A stretch of DNA of 21,582 nucleotides from Candidatus Gerdarchaeota archaeon (lineage in GTDB: Archaea; Asgardarchaeota; Heimdallarchaeia; JABLTI01). Both the position numbers and the translations under genes were made by a program. The stretch covers positions 1-21,582 of the forward strand of contig JAEORJ010000266.1 in assembly GCA_016840945.1 (NCBI GenBank), written 5' to 3'. How positions within the stretch are numbered: position 1 is the stretch's first letter; the number at the start of each line of letters is the position of its first letter. The notes beneath the pieces were generated by a model. The model searched no databases. It saw only the letters and a program-made list of their open reading frames with translations, and was not told where the DNA came from. Shown one piece after another: positions 1 through 7,255 of this stretch.

Positions 1-685
1 CTGAATCTAAACCTAAGATACTGTCTTTGTAGATTAATTTACCATCATCAAGGAAAAGTACATAGTCAGCCCAAGAGTCTATAATTTGGCGATTATGTGA
101 AGCAAAGATTACTGTCTTACCTTGTTGGACAACATTTTTCTCGAGTAATTCTTGTAAAGATTTCTTTGATGGATAATCTAAATTAGAGAAAGGCTCATCC
201 AAAATTATTATCGCTGGATCCATAGCTAATACACCTGCAATAGCAACTCGTTTCTTTTGTCCAAAGGATAATTGATAGGGGGATCGTTCTGAATAATCGA
301 TCAAATCTACATTTACCAAAGCTTTTTGTACTAACTCATCAATCTCCTCTTTCTTTCTACCCATATTCCTTAAACCAAAAGCTACATCTTCATAGACACT
401 TGCAGAAAAAACTTGAGAATCGGGATTTTGAAAAACAAAACCTATTTTTGTTCTTATCTCTTTTATTGTTTTCCGGTTCATTATGAGATTTTCCACAATT
501 ATAGAGCCACTTTTTGGTGTTTCTAAACCCATGATTAATCGTAATAGAGTGGATTTACCAGCACCATTTTTACCGCATATAGCATATTTCTTCCCTGGAA
601 AAATCTCAAATGAAATATCTTCCAAAGAGAATGTTTTTTCAGGATATTCAAAAGTTACCTTATCAAATTTAATTAAAGTATCCAC
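1..685 (-). CDS. ecfA: ECF transporter ATP-binding protein (EcfA/CbiO type), 3' end beyond left edge
   Basis: This is the ABC ATPase that powers an energy-coupling-factor vitamin or metal importer at the cytoplasmic face of the membrane. About 228 residues are visible, in order: Walker A GKNGAGKST (near residue 39), Q-loop FVFQNPDSQVF, signature LSFGQKKRVAIAG, Walker B AIIILDEPFSNLD and H-loop FASHN. All catalytic elements are intact. The FQNPDSQ form of the Q-loop is typical of EcfA/CbiO ATPases. The start is GTG at 683-685, chosen because AGGAGG lies 9 bases upstream (695-700). It overlaps the 3' end of ecfT by 13 bases, so the two are translationally coupled. Only one ATPase is seen here; a second EcfA and the substrate-binding S-component may lie beyond the left edge. 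The substrate cannot be deduced. The family call is very secure. Confidence 0.95.
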   Translation of the reverse strand, partial: MDTLIKFDKVTFEYPEKTFSLEDISFEIFPGKKYAICGKNGAGKSTLLRLIMGLETPKSGSIIVENLIMNRKTIKEIRTKIGFVFQNPDSQVFSASVYEDVAFGLRNMGRKKEEIDELVQKALVNVDLIDYSERSPYQLSFGQKKRVAIAGVLAMDPAIIILDEPFSNLDYPSKKSLQELLEKNVVQQGKTVIFASHNRQIIDSWADYVLFLDDGKLIYKDSILGLDS

Positions 686-1491
686 TCAATTAGTCCTCCT
701 GTTATAAAACTAAATATGGCAGCAAGTATAGGATTCATAAATAAATCCAGCCACTTAATTGTTGATCGCCTAACTAATTCTGAACTTTCTAAACCTCGAA
801 GTAGCATAGCTTCGTATACCTCTGTTCCTTTTCTTATAGAACGAATTAAAGTTCCGCCAATTCTAGATGATGCTGCAACAAATTTTCTTTTGAAAGGAGC
901 TGAAGAAAGACCTCTTAATTCTTGAGCTATTTTTATCTCAGAGCCTTGATTAAATAGCATTGGAGTATATCTTAAAATCAATAGTATTAATGTAACCAAA
1001 ATATTAGGTATGAAAATGCTCCTTAAGGATTGAACAAATTCTTGTATAGTAACAACAGTAGTAAATAAGGTTATTATTGAAACTGAGCAGAATCCTTTCA
1101 CCCAAATGAATATTGCAGTATAAACACTTTCATCATAGAAATTAATAGTCCATTTTCCTAATACTAGACTGAACCATAAATCACCTTTATGTAAAAAGAA
1201 ACTAGGTATCCCTAAAAAGAAAATTATTACAAACGCTGAAAAAACTACCTTTAGAGTTCTTAACAATCTTGCTCTAACTGCTAGAAATAGTATCAGTGAA
1301 ATCCCGTAAATTATTGCTATATTGATTAATGATTTATTTAATGAGATAAAAACTAAGCTAGTTATCATAGCAATTGTTAAAGAAATTGCTGATAAAGGTT
1401 TTTTTTGCAAATTTTCACGGAATGGTAAAAGGAAATCATTTCTAGACATATTATTACAGAATAATAAAATAGAGAATATAAGAGATTCCAT
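673..1491 (-). CDS. ecfT: ECF transporter transmembrane coupling protein EcfT (CbiQ family)
   Basis: EcfT is the membrane scaffold that couples the EcfA ATPases to the substrate-binding S-component. The 272 residues contain five or more hydrophobic segments (near residues 36-50, 54-72, 82-100, 126-146, 160-175 and 254-270). The two cytoplasmic coupling motifs diagnostic of the family are present: AQELRGLSS (189-197) and AMLLRGLES (228-236), each with the conserved Arg-Gly that docks into the ATPase. The gene directly precedes and overlaps ecfA. The start is uncertain. Met15 (codon at 1447-1449, MSRNDF) may be the true one, since the first 14 residues are hydrophobic and atypical. An AT-rich TATA-like stretch (about 1472-1482) lies roughly 28 bases before Met15, which would fit a leaderless transcript. 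Neither start has a Shine-Dalgarno site. Confidence 0.92.
   Translation of the reverse strand: MESLIFSILLFCNNMSRNDFLLPFRENLQKKPLSAISLTIAMITSLVFISLNKSLINIAIIYGISLILFLAVRARLLRTLKVVFSAFVIIFFLGIPSFFLHKGDLWFSLVLGKWTINFYDESVYTAIFIWVKGFCSVSIITLFTTVVTIQEFVQSLRSIFIPNILVTLILLILRYTPMLFNQGSEIKIAQELRGLSSAPFKRKFVAASSRIGGTLIRSIRKGTEVYEAMLLRGLESSELVRRSTIKWLDLFMNPILAAIFSFITGGLIEWIL
695..700 (-). promoter_or_regulatory. Shine-Dalgarno site for ecfA inside ecfT
   Basis: A perfect AGGAGG on the minus strand lies 9 bases before the GTG at 683-685 and within the last codons of ecfT. It decides the ecfA start and indicates independent ribosome loading in the overlapping gene pair. Confidence 0.8.
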
Positions 1492-1525
1492 AAATTTAAT
1501 GAGATTTCTTAATTAGTACTATTTT

Positions 1526-1538
1526 TAAAAAGAAAAAA
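1526..1538 (-). terminator. T-rich terminator-like tract after the HEAT-repeat gene
   Basis: On the minus strand, immediately after the HEAT gene stop codon, there is TTTTTTCTTTTT. Archaeal transcription commonly stops at such T-tracts without a hairpin. If functional, it would separate the HEAT gene from ecfTA. The position fits, but the base composition is AT-rich everywhere, so confidence is modest. Confidence 0.35.
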
Positions 1539-1539
1539 T

Positions 1540-2202
1540 TTAGAAATCATGTATTCGAATTAAAGTAGCACGATTTCTGTATCCTAATTGAATTGCTAGT
1601 TTTTCCAAAATTACATCAATAACTGTATGTACATCTTTACTTTCTTCAGTTTTATAGATTTGTAATAATGGTTTTATTGCGGCTTTTCCCATTTTCAATA
1701 TAGTATCTATAGCAACTATATGTAATGATTCAATAGTATTTTTCTTAATAACAGATAATATTTCTATAACTAATGAATTCACTAAATCAGGTTCTTCAGT
1801 TTGAGCCCAAACACCTATCCCACCTAAAGTTTCTATTGTTTTTTCTATAACACCAACATTAGATTCTTTACGTAAAACAGATAGTAAAGCGGGAACAGCT
1901 TTTTCACCTAGTTGCCCTAAAGATTCTGCTGATATCTGTCTAACAGAGTCAGCTTGATCATCAAGCATACTATTAACTAAAGCAACAGCTACTGTTGATA
2001 TTTCTTTGCCAATTTGACCAAGAGCTCTTGCAGCATTTTCTCTAACTTTAGAACTTTCATCATTTTTCAATACATCTAATAATGCTTTGATCGTTTCAGG
2101 TGAATTATGTTGTGATTCACCTAATGCTAGAGCAGCACGCATACGAACAATTTTATCATTTTCAGGACTTAATTTTAAAATTAAATCAGATGTTTTCTCC
2201 AT
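1540..2202 (-). CDS. HEAT-repeat protein (PBS lyase HEAT-like repeats)
   Basis: A soluble 220-residue all-helical repeat protein. Successive units of about 31-38 residues show the HEAT pattern of A/L-rich helix pairs with conserved Pro, Asp, Val and Arg. Examples are VRENAARALGQIG (about 53-65), VRQISAESLGQLG (about 86-98), VIEKTIETLGGIG and LHIVAIDTILKMG. About five units fill nearly the whole chain, and a short C-terminal tail ends RNRATLIRIHDF. No catalytic domain, signal peptide or membrane segment is seen. Such proteins are usually interaction scaffolds; the partner is unknown. The gene lies on the same strand as the WD40 gene 80 bases upstream, so two scaffold proteins may be co-expressed. 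The ATG has no strong Shine-Dalgarno site. Confidence 0.85.
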   Translation of the reverse strand: MEKTSDLILKLSPENDKIVRMRAALALGESQHNSPETIKALLDVLKNDESSKVRENAARALGQIGKEISTVAVALVNSMLDDQADSVRQISAESLGQLGEKAVPALLSVLRKESNVGVIEKTIETLGGIGVWAQTEEPDLVNSLVIEILSVIKKNTIESLHIVAIDTILKMGKAAIKPLLQIYKTEESKDVHTVIDVILEKLAIQLGYRNRATLIRIHDF

Positions 2203-2283
2203 TTATTTTACCACTTGATTTCAATATTTTTTAGTTCTTTCTTGTATTTTTTATGTAAATAAACTTACTAACTTATTTTAAAT

Positions 2284-3117
2284 TTAATTTTTTAGATTAA
2301 AAACTAAAATATTATTATCTGAACAACCTATTGCAAGATAATTTGTATTAGGTGAAAAGGATGCAATATTTATTCCTTTTATGTTCATTTCAGATATTTT
2401 TTCACCTTCATTTAGAGTCCATAATTGCATTAAGGATTCATTATATGCCACGATATATTTCTCATTAGGTGATATTAATATTTTCAAGTAATTTGTTTGA
2501 TCCAATTTAATACTTTTTTCTTCGGACCAATCTTTAGTATTTAAAATTTTTATACTGCCACCTTTACTTGCTATGAATAATTTTTTCCCTTTATTGAAAT
2601 GTTGTATGGTTATTAAATCGGACATTGTTAAAGGAATACTTTTTACTAATTTTCCTTCGGGAATAGTCAATTCAGATAATTCAGAATTTTTTGACTCTAT
2701 AATCAAATAGGAGCTATCTGTTGAAAATGTTAGAGTGGATGTTGTTGGAGTTTTATAATCTAATTCTGTTATTATATCCATTGATTCTAAGCAATATAAC
2801 TTTAAAGAACCATCTTTTGATTTCGAAACTAAGATATCTTCTTCAGGTGATACTTCTAATAATAATACAGGGATTTCATCATTAGTAAAAGCCAAAATTT
2901 CTTTCCTTTCTTCCAAATCCCAAACTTTTATTGTCTTATCATCTGAGCCAGAGAATAGAAGATTTTCACTTTCCTTGAGTGATAGGGTATTTACTGATTC
3001 TGTATGTCCAGCTAATTCAAATCTAAATTCCCAATTCGGTGCTTCCCAGAATTTAATTGAACCATCTTGACTAGCGGTAATTAGAACTCTGTTATTTTTA
3101 GTAAATTTTAAATCCAT
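2284..3117 (-). CDS. WD40-repeat beta-propeller protein (5' end probably lost to a frameshift)
   Basis: A 277-residue WD40 protein, predicted cytoplasmic scaffold. Six complete blades and the last strands of a first one can be read. Clear units include ITASQDGSIKFWE, GHTESVNTLSL followed by FSGSDDKTIKVWDLEE, VSKSKDGSLKLY, IASKGGSIKILNT and LAIGCSDNNILVFNL at the C-terminus. The ATG at 3115-3117 falls in the middle of blade one. The codons just upstream, in the same frame (3118-3171), encode QAHEDQV, which supplies the missing start of that blade and would complete exactly seven blades. No in-frame ATG, GTG or TTG exists upstream before a TAA, but an ATG lies one base out of frame at 3173-3175. 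The listed start is therefore only the longest conventional one. The gene lies upstream of the HEAT gene on the same strand. Confidence 0.85.
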   Translation of the reverse strand: MDLKFTKNNRVLITASQDGSIKFWEAPNWEFRFELAGHTESVNTLSLKESENLLFSGSDDKTIKVWDLEERKEILAFTNDEIPVLLLEVSPEEDILVSKSKDGSLKLYCLESMDIITELDYKTPTTSTLTFSTDSSYLIIESKNSELSELTIPEGKLVKSIPLTMSDLITIQHFNKGKKLFIASKGGSIKILNTKDWSEEKSIKLDQTNYLKILISPNEKYIVAYNESLMQLWTLNEGEKISEMNIKGINIASFSPNTNYLAIGCSDNNILVFNLKN

Positions 3118-3175
3118 AACTTGATCTTCATGAGCTTGGATTATTTGTGGTTCATTCGTTTTTTGTTCACCCCAT
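3118..3175 (-). other. Probable true 5' end of the WD40 gene, displaced by a one-base shift
   Basis: On the minus strand, ATG (3173-3175) is followed by GGGTGA, so translation from it stops after two codons. Removing one G from the G4 run (3170-3173) joins this ATG to the WD40 frame and gives MGEQKTNEPQIIQAHEDQV leading into the existing Met. The added residues contain the His-Glu-Asp-x-Val start expected of a first blade. The cause may be a homopolymer error in the assembly or a real one-base insertion; the sequence alone cannot decide. Confidence 0.6.
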
Positions 3176-3238
3176 GATTAGAACATGTATTATAGTGTAT
3201 TATCTAAATTACAATAATCTCACCATTCATTAATTATG

Positions 3239-3307
3239 AAAAAAAGAGCGGAAAAATTTAGTTTTTAATCTTAGATGATGTTTAAATTATAAAGAATTAA
3301 TAAAAAA
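3239..3307 (-). terminator. T-rich stretches after the GNAT-fusion gene
   Basis: On the minus strand downstream of the TGA stop of the large GNAT-fusion gene there are T6 (3302-3307) and T7 (3239-3245) runs, consistent with archaeal T-tract termination before the WD40 gene's own leader. No hairpin was seen. Confidence 0.35.
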
Positions 3308-3319
3308 GAAAGGATAACC

Positions 3320-6300
3320 TCAATAGAATCTTATGAGGTTACTTAATAATTCATGGTTTAATGGATAAAGGACAAATAGAATTGAATATTCAATAGTACT
3401 ATTTGGTGCTATTCTACAATTACTAATCGTGTTTACAATATTTGATAATTCTCCCTGATCAACTAAAGAAAGATATCTATTTGCTTTATCAGGTCCAATA
3501 ACTGCTAGTGCCATTTTTGATTCATCATCAACAAAAACAGCCCATTTATTTTCTAATAATTTTATATAGAAATTGGAGTAGTATGTTCTTTGTATAATTT
3601 TATCTTTTAGTTTGAAGTAAAAATTATTTGTTACTTTTTCTGAAACAGCTATATTTGCTCTGATTCCACAATTTATTTGCTTGTAAGTATTTTTAGAGTT
3701 AATAATCCTTAAAGTTGATTTAAGGATATTTGAATTAGCTAGTGTTGTATATTCAATTTCTAGTTTTAATCCTTTATAGGAATCCTCTGATTGAATATTG
3801 CAAATAAATTTAATCCCTTTTTCATAACCTTTGTCAATTAGTTCCGATGAAAATTTCTCTCTATGAATTATACCTGACCAATCATCTGGTGTGTCAATAT
3901 ATGGACCAATTCCACCAAACCAATGACCGTCCCACATAAATGGTTTAACTTCAGGCCAAGAACTTATTAGATTGTTTAATTTAGTTATGGCAGGCATTTT
4001 CAATGAGGTAATAGAACCTACATGATCTTTTGAAGCAGTAATTATTATTTTACCGTTGTCCAAAGTTATATTCTCTTTTCCTGTTTCAGTTGTTTCTGTA
4101 GTTAATGATATTTTAGCGTCTTTATTTATAATAACAGCTAGGAAAGATAAATCAAACGAACAACCATCTATGAATATAGTTATTTTTATCGGGAAAACTC
4201 TTCCAAAATAAATTTCATTTGCTTCTATTTTAAATTGATTTAAGTATGGCTTATCTTTCACAAGATTACTTATAGAATCTTCAAATATATTCTCATTATT
4301 TATGAAATTAATTCCTTTTGGTAACTCAATTCGAAGCTTACCATTAATTGTACGAAGGGTATTATTTTCAATTGTTAATTTTAGAGTATCTTTAGAATTT
4401 ATCGTTTGAATTCTATGTAAATCTCTTTTTCCAAAAATTTCTGATTCAGTGATTATTGTTAATGGTTGAATAATACTAAGATCTTCAATTGAATTATCCA
4501 ATTTCACAGAGCTATCATTTTTGATAACTTCTCGCCATAGTGTTCTGAAATCCTTCCAAGATCCACGAGTTATACATAGTAAATAACTTGCTTCCTTTAC
4601 TTGTCCAGGTTCAAAATCTCCAAAATAGTATTCAAAATTTGAGTAATCAATAATAGCAGGCTCAATAGCTTTTATGTACTGATTATCCCAAATTGTACCT
4701 ATTAATTTTGAACCCATGAATTCTGTGCAGAACCATGATTCTTTCCATTCTTTTGGTTCTTTTGGATAATAACGATATCTTGAGAAATTCTGCATATCAT
4801 CTATTTTTAATAGTCCTTTATTTAATGGTAGATAGGCAATTCCTTCGTCTGTAAATCTATCCCACGAATCAGAATATATTCTTAGACCAATGTTCTTCTG
4901 TTGAGTTGTAGATTCATTAGTAATTCTACCAGTTATTTTAATAAAATCATTATCAGCAAATATTGTGAAGATTCGTTCAACAGCTAAACCTGGTTTAATA
5001 TGCGACTTTGTAGTAATTGCTAATGAAGCATGATCTTCAGTAACTAATAATTTAACCTCTGGCTTCGTTCTTCTGAATTCATTTGCCCAACCAATAAAAG
5101 GCATCCCTAAATCAACATAACCTGTAAAGGTATTTTCATAAACTTGATTATCTCTTTTATCGGTAATTGATCTTAAAATAAAATCTACATCCAGTTGTAT
5201 TTTGACACGTAAAGTACTATTTTCAAGAATGGCAAATTTATTCTTCTTAATATACCCAGAACATTTTGGTTTTGATTGAAAAGCATTTGAAATTACTGGA
5301 ATATTGAGAACTTCATCGGGTAAATCTATCTTTTTATTTTTCTCTTCTTTAAACACTTTAATCATTAGTGGAATAGTGTTTTTTGTATAGTGCTTATTTA
5401 CTTTGATTTTTATAGGGAGATAGATTGATTCATTGGCTTCAAAATTTAGCACAAAATTTCTATTCTCAAATTCTACATGTTCAATTTCAGAAATAACCAT
5501 TGTTGTTTTCATTTTTGTAGTCGTTCTATTCCAAAGAGTTATTGGAATAATTGATTCTTCTCCAGGTAGGAGCGAACGTAATTCTGGGGCAATATTAATT
5601 TCAAGAGGATCAACAGGTACTTGAGCAACAGTTAAATCTATTTCTTGATCGTCAAATAAAACTAGTGTTTTAAGTAGATATTTTGACCGGTTATGACATT
5701 CTTTTGGATTTGGTACTGTTTCAATATTTGAATCTAATACTAATTCAGCGTCTATTATTTTAGTCTCTCCTGCATTAACCATTTGAATAAATTCGGGTTC
5801 ATTTACTAGTGATAGACCAGCTGAAGAGGTTATTTTTAGAGTAAATTGCTTTGATTCATTAGTTTCATTTTTTATTACCCAATTTATTGGTACACTATTG
5901 TAGCCAGCATAACCAATACTATTCTTAACAAAACAAGAGATACCTAACGTTCCCTCAGGTGATTTTAATTCGAAACCACTTATTTTTTTAGCTCGAACAT
6001 CAACAATAATTTTCAATGAATTGTTCTCATCAGCTTCAAAGTAATAATTATAGATATCCATTGAATCAATTTTTTCAATATCAGGAAGAAGTTTCAAATC
6101 TCGTTTAAATGTCTCATACCAGTTAAATTTATCAAAATATCTTCGGAAGAATTTTCTACGTAAAATTCCTGGTAAGAAATTTTCCATATAGACAGATGAT
6201 TCTGGAGCCCAGAAATACCCAATTTTTTTGTATAGAGGAACAGCCTTTAAATTACCACCCCATGTGTGAAGAGTTATCTCATCTTTTTCTAATTCTATTG

Positions 6301-6676
6301 CTCTTTTAGTTGCTTGAAGTAACAGATTCTTTCCAATCTTCTTTCCTTGATAATCAGGATTCACTCCTAAAAGCCCTACATAAACGATATCCTCTTCTGT
6401 AAAATGATCGAGTACATCACAGTGGCCAACTATTTTACCATCAGCAACTGCAACAAATTTTGATAGTGGGGTAATTTTCTCCAATTCATTCAAAATTCTT
6501 TCAGCTGTAAAAGGATCACCATGTGAAAAGCCACCTGGCCATGACTCGGGATCATCCCAAGAATTGAAACAATTGGCTAATTGTTGAGCATCAGATTGAG
6601 TTTTTTGCATTTCTCTTATTTGGAATCCATATTTTTTTTCATCTTCAATAATAGATTTTTCAGACAATTCTAGCAC
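3320..6676 (-). CDS. GNAT N-acetyltransferase fused to a very large beta-sandwich region
   Basis: An 1118-residue cytoplasmic protein with no signal peptide and no membrane helix. Residues about 17-170 are a GNAT acetyltransferase. The acetyl-CoA loop is GVNPDYQGKKIGKNLL (104-119) and the C-terminal part of the fold is NLKAVPLYKKIGY (142-154). Residues about 200-1118 are beta-strand rich and look like alternating Ig-like modules (about 200-320, 355-445, 755-850) and two larger supersandwich-like modules resembling the galactose-mutarotase or glycosidase accessory fold. This is suggested by strings such as GMPFIGWANEFRR and WDGHWFGGIGPYID. I recognise no glycosidase active site. The GTG start at 6674-6676 is used because a stop lies eight codons upstream and residues FQIREM form the first GNAT strand. 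The stop is TGA. The GNAT call is firm; the substrate and the role of the C-terminal 940 residues are unknown. A sugar or glycoconjugate substrate is only a guess. Confidence 0.85.
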   Translation of the reverse strand: MLELSEKSIIEDEKKYGFQIREMQKTQSDAQQLANCFNSWDDPESWPGGFSHGDPFTAERILNELEKITPLSKFVAVADGKIVGHCDVLDHFTEEDIVYVGLLGVNPDYQGKKIGKNLLLQATKRAIELEKDEITLHTWGGNLKAVPLYKKIGYFWAPESSVYMENFLPGILRRKFFRRYFDKFNWYETFKRDLKLLPDIEKIDSMDIYNYYFEADENNSLKIIVDVRAKKISGFELKSPEGTLGISCFVKNSIGYAGYNSVPINWVIKNETNESKQFTLKITSSAGLSLVNEPEFIQMVNAGETKIIDAELVLDSNIETVPNPKECHNRSKYLLKTLVLFDDQEIDLTVAQVPVDPLEINIAPELRSLLPGEESIIPITLWNRTTTKMKTTMVISEIEHVEFENRNFVLNFEANESIYLPIKIKVNKHYTKNTIPLMIKVFKEEKNKKIDLPDEVLNIPVISNAFQSKPKCSGYIKKNKFAILENSTLRVKIQLDVDFILRSITDKRDNQVYENTFTGYVDLGMPFIGWANEFRRTKPEVKLLVTEDHASLAITTKSHIKPGLAVERIFTIFADNDFIKITGRITNESTTQQKNIGLRIYSDSWDRFTDEGIAYLPLNKGLLKIDDMQNFSRYRYYPKEPKEWKESWFCTEFMGSKLIGTIWDNQYIKAIEPAIIDYSNFEYYFGDFEPGQVKEASYLLCITRGSWKDFRTLWREVIKNDSSVKLDNSIEDLSIIQPLTIITESEIFGKRDLHRIQTINSKDTLKLTIENNTLRTINGKLRIELPKGINFINNENIFEDSISNLVKDKPYLNQFKIEANEIYFGRVFPIKITIFIDGCSFDLSFLAVIINKDAKISLTTETTETGKENITLDNGKIIITASKDHVGSITSLKMPAITKLNNLISSWPEVKPFMWDGHWFGGIGPYIDTPDDWSGIIHREKFSSELIDKGYEKGIKFICNIQSEDSYKGLKLEIEYTTLANSNILKSTLRIINSKNTYKQINCGIRANIAVSEKVTNNFYFKLKDKIIQRTYYSNFYIKLLENKWAVFVDDESKMALAVIGPDKANRYLSLVDQGELSNIVNTISNCRIAPNSTIEYSILFVLYPLNHELLSNLIRFY

Positions 6677-6874
6677 CCTTGGGTATGTATTAAATTAAAA
6701 ATTCTTCATCACAATTTATTCATTAAATAATTGAATTTAATCAACAATCAATCTATTCTTAATTTTTATTATAAAACTTGCATCTATAAAACAATTACTT
6801 CAGTATATTACTTAAATTTGAGAAATATCTTTATTAAAAGAGATACTAAATCAGTTTTAATAAAGGTGAATACT

Positions 6875-7210
6875 TTGGGTAAACGATCTAGTTTATATAA
6901 AGTTGGAGAAATTTTAGCTATTATAGCTGGAGTTTTAGGCATCATTTTCAGTGTACTAGGTTTTATTAGTTCCATTGATATCGGTGGTGGTTGGATATTC
7001 TTAGGTGGCTTTGGTGAGCAAGCATTTTGGATCTTTGTTGCTCTTGGTTGTTCTATTGTTGTACTTCTAATCGGAATTGGTTCAATCTTTACTGATATCA
7101 AAATATTAGTTTTAGGTATATTGGTTATTATTTTCTCAATATTTATCCCTGGAATTGCTTGTATAATTGGTATTATAGCAGGTATACTTTTCATTATAGA
7201 AGGAGTTTAA
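6875..7210 (+). CDS. Small membrane protein with about four transmembrane helices, function unknown
   Basis: A 111-residue hydrophobic protein. A short basic N-terminus (MGKRSSLYK) is followed by ILAIIAGVLGIIFSVLGFI (about 12-30), then a Gly-rich loop with GGGWIFLGGFG. Three more helices follow, near residues 51-72, 78-93 and 94-108, ending EGV. This is the general pattern of small archaeal DUF-type membrane proteins, and no specific family is recognised. The start is inferred: TTG at 6875-6877 has GGTGA (6865-6869) five bases upstream. GTG at 6866 is an alternative, and an ATG at 6731 would add 48 non-hydrophobic, low-complexity residues that look untranslated. It is divergent from the GNAT-fusion gene and convergent with the kinase. 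An antisense frame over the same region is a shadow. Confidence 0.7.
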   Translation: MGKRSSLYKVGEILAIIAGVLGIIFSVLGFISSIDIGGGWIFLGGFGEQAFWIFVALGCSIVVLLIGIGSIFTDIKILVLGILVIIFSIFIPGIACIIGIIAGILFIIEGV

Positions 7211-7216
7211 TAAACT

Positions 7217-7237
7217 CTTATCTTTTTTTTATTTTAT
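7217..7237 (+). terminator. T8 terminator tract between convergent genes
   Basis: Seven bases after the membrane-protein stop codon the plus strand runs CTTATC followed by eight Ts (7223-7230) and a further T-rich stretch. This fits archaeal T-tract termination before the convergent kinase gene ends at 7256. Confidence 0.45.
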
Positions 7238-7255
7238 ATTAATAAAATGAGAAAA

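Noticed and set aside
1322..1516. Plus-strand 64-residue frame over the ecfT start
   Set aside because: It is antisense to ecfT and has no recognisable sequence features.
6731..6874. 48-residue N-terminal extension of the small membrane protein from an upstream ATG
   Set aside because: The extension has no feature and lies in AT-rich promoter-like DNA; the TTG at 6875 has a GGTGA ribosome site just before it.
6808..7194. 128-residue minus-strand frame opposite the small membrane protein
   Set aside because: Its Ile/Pro/Thr-rich composition mirrors the hydrophobic codons of the plus strand; it has no domain and no plausible ribosome site.
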